This document shows positions 43,178-53,819 of a stretch of 60,567 nt of DNA, piece by piece. The position numbers were made by a program, and so were the translations under genes. The stretch comes from Stagonosporopsis chrysanthemi (lineage: Eukaryota > Ascomycota > Dothideomycetes > Pleosporales > Didymellaceae), in NCBI GenBank assembly GCA_022560025.1, contig JAFISE010000184.1:1-60567 (forward strand), read 5' to 3'. Under the pieces are notes generated by a model, which searched no databases, had not been told where the DNA came from, and saw only the letters and a list, made by a program, of their open reading frames with translations. Positions within the stretch are counted from its first letter, which is position 1; each line of letters starts with the position of its first letter.

Positions 43178-45277
43178 TCAAGTCTCGCCCCCAGCCGCCG
43201 GCGTGGAAACCGGCTCTCTCTTGCACTCAGCCGCCTCCTCAACCGTACTCCTCTCCATACTCTCGTTCGAACTGACATCTGCCGAGCTGCCTCTCCGCAG
43301 CTGCGCCAGCTGCTTCCGCAACGACTCCATCTCGGCGTCTTTCTGCTCGAGCAGTTTGTCTTTGGCCGACACCTCGCCTTTGAGTTGCTTGATGTACTCG
43401 ATTGCGCTCTCGACTTTGGCGGCTTTGGAGTTGTTGGACTGCGCGGCGGTTTCGGGCGGGCTTTTGGCATCGGGGGTCCCGCTTTGGGAGCTGGGTGGGA
43501 GGAGGTCTTGCATTTCCTGGAGGGCAGTGTTGATGCGATTTCGCCGGCCCTGTTCGGCGATTTTGTGCGAGGTGCGTTTGGACGTGAGGTTGGTGGAGAG
43601 CGAGGCTGGGTAGGAGACGCCAGGGACTGTGGTGCCGTCGAGTATGTTTTGGTAATTGGATTTGGAGGCCAGAAGGAGGGCATGGGTGTTGTCGGTATGG
43701 CCTGCTGCGTATTAGCTTTGAGCTTGAGAGATTCAGATATGGTCAAGACTTACCACTGTCCCCCGCGGGCATCATGGGTCTGATGCTTGGCGAGATCTTC
43801 GGCCTCAGCGCCGGACTGACCAGACTCGAGCTGACACTGCCCCTCTTCTTCGTATTGCGGCCCTTGGCCTCTATCTTCTTCCCAGAGGTCATGGAGAACG
43901 CAGGGCTCGTTGGTGTCGACATTGCGTCGAGCATCGGGCTCGGCTTGTTCGACATGGCTGCGCCAGGCGTGCTGAGTGGGCCGAGCTTGGGCGTCTTACG
44001 GGCAGACATGCGTGGTGTGTCAAGCTCGGCATCGTGGAAGGCCGTGTCTAATCTCGACAACGAGGGTCTCGACTCCAGCGATGCTTCAGGCAGAGCAAGA
44101 TCCTCCAGCATGGGTGGGACGTCCACGCAAGCATCGAACTGCGGCGAGGGGTGTATGCGCATCAGCGAGGCGGGTGTTGCAGGCGCAGTCCCCTGACCAT
44201 TCTGCGGGATCAGAGCCGGCGAATTCTTGACAGACCCTGGAAGCGGGGGTGGTCGCATGTCGGAGAGCATTGGTTCAGGGGAGATGGAGTCGGTTTCCGA
44301 GTGGTCGCGACTTCGCGGAACGTCGAGCCCGTTGTTGCGTGCCTCCTGCATGAGCTCGACGACCTCCTTGGGCGGGAGCTGCATTGAGACTGTAGGTTTC
44401 CGTCTGCCGGGCTTTACAATGGGCGATTGTCGCACGCGGTTCGCCGGGATCGCCCTCGTTGGGTTCCTCTTGGTGCGCATACTCCTCCTCTGCTCAGCTG
44501 GCTGGCCCATGGCAGGCTCGCCCAGCAGATCCATATCGACATCGATGGGCGAGTGGCCGGTCGAGCTCGCCGATGCCGAAGCTTGTGAGTGCAGCTGCGA
44601 TTGCGCATGTTGGTGGGCCTGCGCATTGAGGGCGGGCGACGTGAGGGGACTGAAGTAGGCGCCCGGGACTGTAAAGTCCGGTATCTGGAACCGTGCGTCG
44701 TGGGGGGTGACTGCTGGGGAGACTAGTGGGGTAAACGACTATGTCACGGTCAGTGGGGCTTCGCAATGGGTGTCGCAGATCAGCGTACGGCGTCGTCCTT
44801 GCGCAGGTAGCGCTGGTCATAGAGCGCCTGCTGGTCCATCTGCTGCATGTAGCGGTGCGGGTCGCCGTGCATCTCCACGCTGTTCGGCGTGGGAGGGACG
44901 CCATGGTGCGGGCGGAAGACGTGCTCGGGCGCCTGGGAGAAGACGGGCGTGCCGGCCTGGCTGAACTGCGACATGCCATAGTCGAAGAAGTTGGCATTCA
45001 TGTTCGCCTGGGGCAGGGCGTGGTGCTGGGTCTGCTGCGCGCCATTCGCGCCCTCTCGGTGGTTTTGGGAGATTTGCGGGGGGAACTGGTGGTCGAGGTG
45101 GTGGTGGTCGAAGGCGTCGGCGGCACTGCCGTTCTGCGCGCCGCCATGGCTGAAGGCGACGCTGTTGAAGTCCGGCAGGTCGAGGTCCTCAAAGTGATTG
45201 AAGTCGATCAGATTGCCGAAGTCTTGGTCGCCCGCCGCATCCATGCCTGGCCACGATTGCGCATTTCCACTGTCCAT
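43178..45277 (-). CDS. PHO4: PHO4/NUC-1-type bHLH transcription factor
   Basis: Three exons, 45277-44789, 44738-43754 and 43701-43178, encode 665 aa. This type (Neurospora NUC-1, Aspergillus PalcA, yeast Pho4) activates phosphate-starvation genes. The basic region KRTSHKIAEQGRRNRIN carries the His-Glu-Arg triplet that reads CACGTG. Helix 1 continues to LQEMQDLLPP. An inserted loop with SQSGTPDAKSPPE separates it from helix 2 (AAKVESAIEYIKQLKGEV), which runs into a zipper-like coil. Upstream are an acidic N-terminus (DFNHFEDLDLPDFN), a Gln/His-rich middle, the conserved FTPLVSPAVTPHD and VPGAYFSPLTSPAL blocks, and a Ser/Pro region. In relatives the N-terminal and middle parts bind the Pho80-Pho85-type cyclin kinase, so control by phosphorylation is expected. 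The loop is long compared with yeast Pho4. Confidence 0.9.
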
Positions 45278-46106
45278 TGCGTTCGCCGAGCCCCAGCCGG
45301 AGATGTGCAGCAAGTGGGCAAGTGGGAAGAGTCTCGATTCAAGAAGCGCGAGCAATTTCTTCGCCGTCGCTGGTGGGGCTGTTGTCCGCGTCGGGTAGGA
45401 TCGCAAGCGAAGTTGAGACGCTACGAGGCTTAGACGCCTCCTACGAGAGAGAGCGCGGCAGTGCCTCTGGCCGTGTCGCCTGGAGACAGACTGGGAGACT
45501 GGAGCGACTTGCTGCGACTTGCTGCGACTTGTTCGCGCAGGCCGGACAGGCCCAGTACAGCCTAAGAGGGCTATGCGAACGCGGGCTGACCTGCTCTGGT
45601 GGGCTAGAGGAGCCACCACCCCACGGCTTTACTAAGACGCCTGCACCCGCGCTTGAGGCTTGAGAGTGCTGCGCGGGAGCAGCCAACCGGAGCTCGCTGC
45701 TGGCCGAAAGCAGGCGCTGGGCATCATCTGGCACCAGCATCATGGCTGCCGCCTGCGCATGACGCTGACGGGCAAGGACAGGACGTGCTGCACCATACAT
45801 AGACACAGACACTCGTCTGCTGGGAGACTTGGAGTCAGGTCGGCCTCAGATGCACCGGCGTGGGGTGCATGGGCCTCGGGACCGAGTCTGCCAGACGTCC
45901 ATGCCGCTGGTGGACAGTGCCCTTGACGCGCACCGCGCACGAAGCCAGTGACGGCCGCCCGAATGCCTGCCAAAAGCAGATCATGCGAGGACCCATCTCC
46001 AGAATCATCATGGCGGCCCAATCGCACAGGCGCGCACCTCGGCCCGGCTGGACTGGACAGCAGCTGGACTCGACGCCCGGCAGCTCGCCGCTGGAGCCCG
46101 GAGCAG

Positions 46107-46188
46107 GTCACGGTTCACAGGTCACGGTTCACGGTTCACGGTTCACAATTCACAGTCCACAGTTCACAATTTACAGTCCACAGTTCAC
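46107..46188. repeat. Degenerate heptamer array (GGTTCAC / AGTTCAC)
   Basis: About eleven 7-bp units in 82 bp. The unit drifts from GGTCACGGTTCAC at the left to CAGTCCACAGTTCAC at the right, so the array shows a gradient of divergence. Confidence 0.8.
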
Positions 46189-46528
46189 GCTCGTCCATCG
46201 ACGTACGTACTTGGCGCGCCTGTGCTCGTTCCGGCGAACGGGTGAAGCACGGGCAGTTGCAACGCCGGCTTGTGTTGCGCACTGCAAATAAACAAGGGAA
46301 GCCTTGACCTAGATACATACCGCGCCATGTCGTGCAGGTGCCAGGTTCGGTCGATGCGCGCGCAGGCTCTGCGTTCTTCCATGATTTGTGGAGGCCAATA
46401 TTGATGCTACTGCTCGTTTGCGCCCTGTTAATCTCGTTTGACTAGTGCCTGCCCCTTTGAGCGTCGCTGTCCGCGAAAACAAGGCAGACTCAAAACAGAG
46501 AGCGAGGCTTGGAGAGGGGCTGCCGACT

Positions 46529-46642
46529 GGTAATGGCAGTGGTAATGGCAGTGGTAATGGCAGTGGTAATGGCAGTGGTAATGGCAGTGGTAATGGCAGT
46601 GGTAATGGCAATGGCAATGGCAACGGCAATGGCAATGGCAAG
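46529..46642. repeat. GGTAATGGCAGT / GGCAAT minisatellite
   Basis: Six or seven perfect 12-bp units (GGTAATGGCAGT) followed by six 6-bp units of the type GGCAAT, all multiples of six bases. On the plus strand one frame reads Asn-Gly-Ser-Gly repeats, but no gene surrounds it. Confidence 0.9.
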
Positions 46643-47020
46643 GTGCTGTTGCAGAGAAACATAGTAGGAGAACATGCACAGGAACAGGCTGGCAAGGCTG
46701 GATGCAAGTAAAGTGAGACAATTGTCGTCTCGTGATTTGTGAGGCTCAGCGGCCGTCAAAAGGCGCACTGGCAAAGTCGAAGAAGCCAAGAAAATCCCTA
46801 CTGCGCTGCCAGCAATGAGCAGCAGCGAGCGTCCAAGCCGCCTTTTCCGTAATTTACACATTGCTGAAAGTACATGAGCCATTTCAATATCAGCTGCCGG
46901 AACTGCTGCACACCGTGGGGTATTAACCACAACCAAACTAAAAGGTAAAATGAAACACTGCCGTGAAAGGGCCCCGCATGAACGCCGTTACTCAGACATC
47001 ACGCTGCATCTTCTCGCCGT

Positions 47021-47411
47021 TCACATTACGATGCAGCAGCCATTACTTTGCTGGGGGGCGTAGGGATCCTCGCGCTTGTCAATCTGCGAGGGAGTCAGTG
47101 CCGTCAACGGGTGCTCGAGCGATGCGCGCCACGTACTGTGCCCCATCGCGAGGGTACCATCCAGTCCTTGGGTTCCTTGTCCGTGAATGCAATGAGACTG
47201 CGGGCTGCGTTAGCCGACATGTTTGCTTGCGGTGCGGGCGCACGAGCACGTACTCCAGGGCAGCCTCGGACACGGGTATCCGGCGGCGCTCGAGGTCTTC
47301 GCGCAGGCGCTGGTTGAGCTCTGTCAGGCGGCGCAGCTTCAGCTCGGCCATGCTCTGCTTCTTGGACTTGCCGTCGCCGCCGGTCCGGATCTCGTAGGGC
47401 GCAGCAGCCAT
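47021..47411 (-). CDS. gpgA: Heterotrimeric G-protein gamma subunit
   Basis: Three exons, 47411-47254, 47197-47137 and 47083-47021, encode 93 aa. G-gamma pairs with G-beta and anchors it to the plasma membrane in pheromone, nutrient and development signalling. Seen are the helix MAELKLRRLTELNQRLREDLERRRIPVSEA, the DWMVPSRWG segment, and the C-terminal DKREDPYAPQQSNGCCIVM. The last four residues form a CaaX box for farnesylation and the preceding Cys is a likely palmitoylation site. The second exon is joined with GTACGT...CCGCAG (giving ALDLIAFTDK) and the third with GTACGT...CTCGCAG. An in-frame ATG at 47423 would add four residues. I prefer 47411 because relatives begin shortly before YEIRTG. 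It is divergent from eIF3a. Confidence 0.92.
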
Positions 47412-47423
47412 GGCAGCAACCAT

Positions 47424-48173
47424 CGTGGCGCGTGACTAGGGGTATCGTGAAGCAAGAAGAGGCGGCGTGCGGGCGGTATTAGGTGCACGGCGACGCGGTG
47501 GGTGTCGTGGCGTGCGGTGCAGCGGAGCGACGGGCCTCGGCGGCAGGTGCAGCGGCGAGAGGCGGATTGCGGAGAGAGCGGAGGCAGGAAAGGAGCGAAG
47601 TTGGCCAGCCAGGAGGAGCCTTCCGCGCGAAGGCCGGGCTGCTGCGAGCTGCGGCGATGGGGTGCGTCGGGCAATGGGAGCGGTGGTCGAGTGGGCGGAT
47701 GGAGGCGTAAGGAGAGGTTGGAGCCGTGGAGGAGATTGGTACGGGCTCAGCAGCCCCTTGCTAAGCGGCCCAGCCAGCAAATCGCCAGGCACCTTGAGCG
47801 CGCGCGCACTGACGCCCGGCGCTCAGCAACACCAGACGACGACGAGCGCACGCAGGCGACGCGCGCCGCCCGGCTGCCCGACTGCTGCAGCGGAGCGGAT
47901 GGCGTGCACTGCTGCCCTGCTGCGGCCTCGCCGTCGCCGCCTGCCTGCTGCCCTGCCTGCCCGCGCGCTGCTCGACGCCCGCCCGCCCGCCCAGCATCGC
48001 TGCAGCGCGCTGCGGGGGCGTGCTAGAGCCTAACTCGCTTAGTCCACCCACACACTTTTGCGTGCCCTCTGTGACATGGCCGCCGCAGTCTGCATCGCGC
48101 ACCACCACAGGCCTGCTGCCGCCCTGCCAGACCTCCCCCAGCGACCCGGACTCACGCGCCCCCGCTGCCCAGC
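47424..48173. promoter_or_regulatory. Divergent GC-rich spacer (G-gamma / eIF3a)
   Basis: 750 bp, strongly GC-rich. Long open frames in every direction are an effect of the base composition. It must hold both promoters. Confidence 0.45.
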
Positions 48174-51100
48174 ATGGCGCCTCCCCCGCACAGCAAGCCC
48201 GAGAACACTCTGTACGCCGCCGCCGCCGCCGCCGCCGCCGTCGCCCTGGCAGCGCATCCCCCACCGCCGCCTGACAATGCTAACGCCGCCGCAGCAAACG
48301 CGCCCAAGAGCTCATCGGCGTCAACCAGCAGCAGGCGGCCCTGCAGCTGCTGCACGAACATGTCACCTCCAAGCGCACCCGCAACAGCCCCATCGCCTCG
48401 ATCGAGCCCGTCATGATCCTCTTCGTCGAGCTCTGCGTCGATCTGCGCAAGGGCAAGCTCGCCAAGGACGGCCTGTACCAGTACAAGAACACGGCCCAGA
48501 ACACCAACGTCGGCACCATCGAGCTGGTCTTCAAGAAGTTCATCGAGCTCGCCGAGAACAAGGTCACCGAGGCCCAGGCCAAGGCCGACGAGGTCCAGTC
48601 CTCGCTCGAGGGCACCGCGGGCGATGCGAAGAACATCGAGGATCTCGAGGCCTCGGAGACGCCCGAGTCCATCCTGCTGTCCACCGTCTCCGGCGAGCAG
48701 TCGCGCGACCGCACCGACCGCGCCATCGTCACCCCGTGGCTGAAGTTCCTGTGGGAGACGTACCGCACCGTCCTCGACATCTTCAAGAACAACGCCCGCC
48801 TGGAGCTCATGTACCAGTCGACCGCCCACCAGGCCTTTCAGTTCTGCTCCAAGTATGCCCGCAAGACCGAGTTCCGCCGCCTCTGCGAGCTGCTCCGCAA
48901 CCACTTGCAGAATGCCGCCAAGTTCTCCTCCCAGATGCACGCCATCAACCTGTCTGACCCCGACACCCTGCAGCGCCACCTCGACACTCGTTTCCAGCAG
49001 CTCAACGTCGCCGTCGAGCTGGAGTTGTGGCAGGAGGCCTTCCGGAGCGTCGAGGACATCCACACCCTGCTCAGCCTGAGCAAGCGCCCAGCCAAGAACG
49101 TCATGATGGCCAACTACTTCGAGAAGCTCACCCGCATCTTCCTGGTCAGCGAGAACTACCTCTTCCACGCCGCCGCATGGAGCCGTTACTACAACCTCCT
49201 CCGCCAGTCCGCCGCTGCCGTGGCTTCCGGGCAGGGCCTGAAGAAGGACAACCCCGCCGTCACCGAGGCCGACATGACCAAGGCTGCGTCGTTTGTCCTC
49301 CTTTCTGCACTCTCCATCCCCGTCATCAGCACATCCCGCTCCCGTGGCGCCCTGGTCGATGCCGACACCGCCAGGAACAACAAGAACTCGCGTCTCACCA
49401 ACCTGCTCGGCATGAACCAGGCCCCCACCCGTGCCATCCTCTTCAAGGACGCCCTCAGCAAGGGTCTGCTCAAGCGTGCTCGCCCTGAGATCCGTGACCT
49501 GTACAACATCCTCGAGGTCGACTTCCACCCTCTGTCCATCTGCAAGAAGATCTCCCCCATTCTTGCGCAGATTGGCGCTGACGAGGAGATGAAGAAGTAC
49601 GTCGGCCCGCTCCAGCAGGTCATTCTCACCCGTCTCTTCCAGCAGCTGTCCCAGGTCTACGACTCGGTGCAGATCAAGTTTGTGCTCGACCTGGCCCAGT
49701 TCCCTGAGCCGTTTGGTGTCAACAAGGCCACCATCGAGAAGTTCATCATGAACGGTTGCAAGAAGGGTGATCTTGCCATCCGCATTGACCACGCAGCTGG
49801 CATTCTTACCTTCGACTCTGATGTCTTTTCTTCTGCCAAGGCCATGCACATCGGCTCAGGCGCTGGTTCAGCCGAGAGCGAGACCCGCTCTGTCCAGCGT
49901 CTGCAGAGCACACCCGCTGAGATTGTCCGATCCCAGCTTACACGCCTGGCCAAGTCCCTTTTCGTCACATGCCAGTACGTTGACCCTGCGTTCAACGCTG
50001 AGCGCATCAGGCAGAAGGAGGCCGCTCTCGCTCGCGCCAAGGAGGGTGCTGAGCAGGAGCACCAGGAGACTCTGGCTCGTCGCGATATCATCTCCCAGAA
50101 GAAGGAGGCTGCTGCTAAGGCGCTCCTAGCCAAGGAGACTGAGGAGCAGACCAAGAAGGCGCTCCGCGCTCAGCAACTCAAGGAAGAGGAGACTCGCCGT
50201 CTCGCTGAGGAGCAGCGCCTGCGCGCCGAGCAGCGCATCAAGGCCGAGCAACAGCGCATCCAGCGTGAGGAGATCGAGAAGCAGCTTAAGGAGCTGAAGG
50301 CCACTACCAAGGTCGACATTGATCTGCCTGAAAACATTGAGGACCTCGACTCCACCCGTATCCGCATTCTCAAGCTCCAGGCCCTCGAGAAGGAGAAGAG
50401 CCTGCTTGGTGAGACCCTCCGTATCAGCGGCAAGCGTATCGATCACCTGGAGCGTGCCTACCGCAAGGAGGAGATCAAGCACCTCAAGGAGGACTACGAG
50501 AAGCAGTTGAAGGCCGACGAGGAGGCCTACGAGAAGGCCAAGGCCGAGGAGCTCAGGGATGCTGAGCAGAAGCACAAGGAAGACGTCGCTCTCAAGCACC
50601 GCCTGTCCCGACTGGTACCCGTCTACGCCGACTTCGTCACCACCGTCAAGAGCAACCGCAAGGCTGAGTTCGAGAAGCGCTCGAGGGCTGCACAGAAAGA
50701 CCTCGAGGCTAAGAAGCAAGCCCGCGTCAAGGAAGTCAAGGAGAAGTTCGCCAGGGAGAAGCGTGAGCGTGAGGAGGCTGAGCGCAGACAGCGCGAAGAG
50801 GAGGAGCGTGCCGCCGCCGAGGCCGAGGCTAAGGCCGCCGAAGAGGAGGCGAGGCGCGCAAGGATGGCCGAGGAGAAGGCCAAGCGTGACGAGGAGCGCA
50901 AGTCAGTATTCCCAGAATCCACTACATGTACACCACTAACATCTTCCAGGGCCCTTGACGAGAAGGCACGCATCCAGCGTGAGCGTGAGGAGGCTGCTGA
51001 GGCCAAGCTCCAGGCACGCAAGGCTGGTGGTTTCCGCTCCGAAGTCCCAGACCGCACATTCTCTCGTGGCGCGCCCGCTGCCGCAGAGCCCGAGGGCCGT

Positions 51101-51589
51101 GGACCTCCCCGTCTTGCTCTTGCTGGCGGCAAGCCCTCGTGGCGTGACCGCATGGCCGCAAAGGACTCTGGTGAGGGTGCTCCCGCCGCCCCCGCTGCCC
51201 CCGTCGCCCAGCCCGAGCCTGTTGCTGCTCGCACTGCTACTCCTCCTGCTGCTGAGGCAGCACCTACTCGCAGTGGTTATGTTCCTCCCCACCTCCGTGG
51301 CGCCGGCGGCAGTGCTCCCGGCGGCGGCTGGAGAGACCGCGACGCCGCTACTCGCGACGCTCCTCCCCGCGCTGACTCTGGCTCTCCCGCCGCTGGTGGA
51401 CGCTACGAGGCTCCTCGCCGCGGCTTCGGCGAGGACCGCAAGGCATCTCCTGCCACAGGTAGCCGCTGGGAGCCTCCCACGCGCCGCGCACCCGCAGAGC
51501 GTGAGTCCGAGGAACGCGCTCCCCCTGCGGCGGGCGCTGGCGGTGACGGCAAGTACAGGCCCGGCGCCTTCAGGCGTGGCGGGCAGTAG
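48174..51589 (+). CDS. TIF32: Translation initiation factor eIF3 subunit a
   Basis: Three exons, 48174-48211, 48295-50901 and 50950-51589, encode 1094 aa. eIF3a is the scaffold of eIF3 and contacts the 40S subunit. The start MAPPPHSKPENTLKRAQELI joins across the first intron (GTACGC...GCCGCAG) to GVNQQQAALQLLHEHVTSKR. Then follow VMILFVELCVDLRKGKLAKDGLYQYKN, the PCI domain at about 330-500 (LLGMNQAPTRAILF...NILEVDFHPL...DLAIRIDHAAGILTF), and a long charged helix of about 300 residues (RLAEEQRLRAEQRIKAEQQR). The low-complexity tail has RSGYVPPHLR and Gly/Arg-rich ends. The first intron holds a (GCC)n run. The second intron is 48 nt and stays open if retained. Codon bias is strong, as for highly expressed genes. 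Confidence 0.96.
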
Positions 51590-52205
51590 AGTGTGGTTCT
51601 GTTAGACACGATTGATGCCTCTGGGTCACGAGAAAAGGGTTTGGCGGTATATAGGGAGTTTTTTTGCTCTGCTTTTTCTCGGCTCGGCGGTTACGATCAT
51701 TCGCCCCCTCTCACAGTTTCAGGTTCTCAAAATGCATTTACAGCGGTTCTACGAACATTACAACCTCACCGTTCTTAGCACGTCATGTTTCTCGAGTGTA
51801 TACACGGCATTGAACGTCTCGTGCCGCGTTGTGTCTCCGCCGCACATCGTCACAGACACCTTCACACCACCTCCCTCTCACAACCCCCAACCCTCCCACT
51901 CCACTCCAAAACAACAACTTTCAACTACCAACTATGTATAGTTCCGCCTACCGCCGCCATCCACAAGTCCCCTAGCGCCCTCCGTAATTGGGCCGTCGCT
52001 GCAGTTCCTTCACCCCCTACTACTCCTGCACCATCACGCCCATCTCTGCACTCCTGACCACGGGCAAGAAAGGATTCCCGGCCACATCGGCGCCTGCAGT
52101 TGCTTGAGGGTGGTGTAGCCTAGTCACTTGGGGTGGGGGGGGGGGGGGCGTATCAAGGCCATAAATCCTCCTTCTTCTTTCTTCGTTTGAACTGAGCCAT
52201 CGCAC
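51590..52205. other. Intergenic between convergent genes
   Basis: 0.6 kb between eIF3a and the RWD gene, with no gene. It contains a poly-G run at 52135-52148 and C/A-rich low-complexity sequence at about 51860-51930. Confidence 0.6.
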
Positions 52206-53024
52206 TCATCTGATCCCCACAGCCTTTAAAAACGCCTCTTTCTGCCTTGCACCCCTCCCCGTCGCACTTGCCGCACCTCCCACACTCTCCACCTCTCCAC
52301 TCCGCTTCCCCCGCGTCCTTTTCTCTTCCCCGCCCCCGCCCCCCTCCTCCCCCTCAACATCCCCCTCAACATCCACCAACCGCACCACCTCCCCCAGACT
52401 CTCCACCTCGCACACCCCCTCCCCGTGCCCAAACGCCCACTCCTCTCCCTCCGCCTCGTACCGCACCTGGAACGCGGCCCAGTTCTGCGCCTTCAGCGCG
52501 CTGACGTGCGCATCGACTGCGCGCGCGGGGCCGGAGTAGACGAGGACGCCTGGGTAGCCGGGTTTGGAGATGCCGGCCAGCGGGGGCGAGAGGCACAGTT
52601 TGCGCTTGTTGGTGTTGAGGAGGTGGTGCAGCCAGATGATGACTGTTTTCTTAGTGTTGGGGTCTTGGGGGGAGGAGGAAGAGGGGGATTCGGGGGTGGG
52701 GTGGGGAAGAAGGGGGACGGAGGACAGGACGGTCTGGAAGGCGGAGATGATGGCGTCGAGGGATTCTTCGCCGTCCGGGAGGTGCAGGGCGTGGATGGCG
52801 GTTTTGGTCAGGGCTCGGAGGTCCTGCTTGGAGGGGGAGGTGGCTTCGATTATGTCGGGTTGGCCCGAGGCTGGGTAGCTGTCTGGGAGTCGCAGATGGA
52901 GGGATGCATGGTCTTGTGTGAACTTTAGCTCGCGGCTCTTGTGCGAGTAGGTGGCTTGGTCGGGGTAGATTGCGGTGAGAAGTTCGATCTCGTTGTCGAG
53001 ACGTGACGGTTCTTGCTCTGTCAT
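52206..53024 (-). CDS. RWD-domain / DUF1115 protein (RWDD2-like)
   Basis: One exon of 272 aa. The N-terminal ~110 residues form an RWD domain (RLDNEIELLTAIYP, then LHLRLPDSYPASGQPDI, a typical ...YP..P pattern). The C-terminal part (VIIWLHHLLNTNKRKLCLS and GKPGYPG-like SKPGYPGVLVYSGPARAVDAHVSALKAQNWAAFQVRYE) matches DUF1115, as in animal RWDD2A/B. An acidic Gly/Glu insert (EGDVEGEEGGGGGEEKRTRG) precedes a short conserved tail ending AFLKAVGIR. Function in the family is not known. The RWD fold usually mediates protein contacts. The only intronless small gene of this half of the window besides RSM22. Confidence 0.85.
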   Translation of the reverse strand: MTEQEPSRLDNEIELLTAIYPDQATYSHKSRELKFTQDHASLHLRLPDSYPASGQPDIIEATSPSKQDLRALTKTAIHALHLPDGEESLDAIISAFQTVLSSVPLLPHPTPESPSSSSPQDPNTKKTVIIWLHHLLNTNKRKLCLSPPLAGISKPGYPGVLVYSGPARAVDAHVSALKAQNWAAFQVRYEAEGEEWAFGHGEGVCEVESLGEVVRLVDVEGDVEGEEGGGGGEEKRTRGKRSGEVESVGGAASATGRGARQKEAFLKAVGIR

Positions 53025-53819
53025 TGATGGTATTGGGGGATACAGGTTTCGCTGATGTTTCTACCGAAGAGTGGTTGGCGAGATGATTGGCGGGCGACCT
53101 TCGTCATTGTGAAAGCTACAGACGTCCGTGCGAGCTTGGAGCTCTCTCCGGCCATCAAGTCAAGCTTCACAAGGACAACCAATGCTAGTCGTAGTCGTCA
53201 CATTCGTAGCTCACTGAAACGTTCGTGTTGCCCTCGCCAGTCGGTGCAACGGAACGCTGCAGTCCTATCAGGAGGCGCTCGGGGCAGTTCCCTAGTAGCC
53301 GAAGCTGGCGGTACCTTGCTGAGGAGCATGTCAGATGGTCTGACTGCATGAAAACGATAAAAACGGGTCGTTGTGGACTGAAACGCGTAGCCGTCTCGGC
53401 GAATGGTCAATTACTGTGGGCGGTGCCGTGCCTAATGGGCCGATGCATCCTACAAGGGCTGCACGCGGTGGAACTTAATCAAGCGCCTTCTTTGGGTTAG
53501 GACGCGGTTGGATCGCGCTTCTGCGTGTGAGTGCAACTGCGCCAGAACTTGTCAATTGCCTTGCAGAGCACTTTCTCACTTGCTTCTGTGCCCTGTAGCC
53601 TCGCCGTCGCCTAGAGACTGCACACGTTGGCCGCAACGTCCGTGAACGAGAGCAAAGCGCCCTCCCATCCTCCGCACGCACGCACCCTAAGCACCGTATC
53701 TCTTGGCCGGGGCGCCCCATAGCCTCAGCACACAGCTCTTGAGCTGCAAACGCCTCGACAGAACGCCCACCCGCGGACATACTCCTATCGAACGGCCCCG
53801 AGCCGTGCCTTGGTCCACG
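53025..53819. promoter_or_regulatory. Divergent spacer (RWD gene / CAC2)
   Basis: 795 bp separating two divergent starts, with no gene recognised on either strand. Confidence 0.45.

Larger units (their letters stand above)
45278..47020. other. Intergenic with two minisatellites
   Basis: 1.74 kb between the bHLH gene and G-gamma, forming the bHLH promoter/leader side and the G-gamma 3' side. The only striking content is the two tandem repeats listed separately. Open frames here are chance or repeat-derived. Confidence 0.55.

Noticed and set aside
45441..46111. Several overlapping open frames upstream of the bHLH gene
   Set aside because: No conserved domain and mutually overlapping; they fit leader or spacer sequence.
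46445..46711. Asn-Gly-Ser-Gly repeat frame
   Set aside because: It exists only because the minisatellite unit is a multiple of three. There are no flanking conserved residues.
48152..49849. Long minus-strand open frame (565 codons) opposite eIF3a
   Set aside because: Antisense shadow of a GC-rich, codon-biased gene. The translation is Leu/Val/Gly/Asp-rich with no motif.
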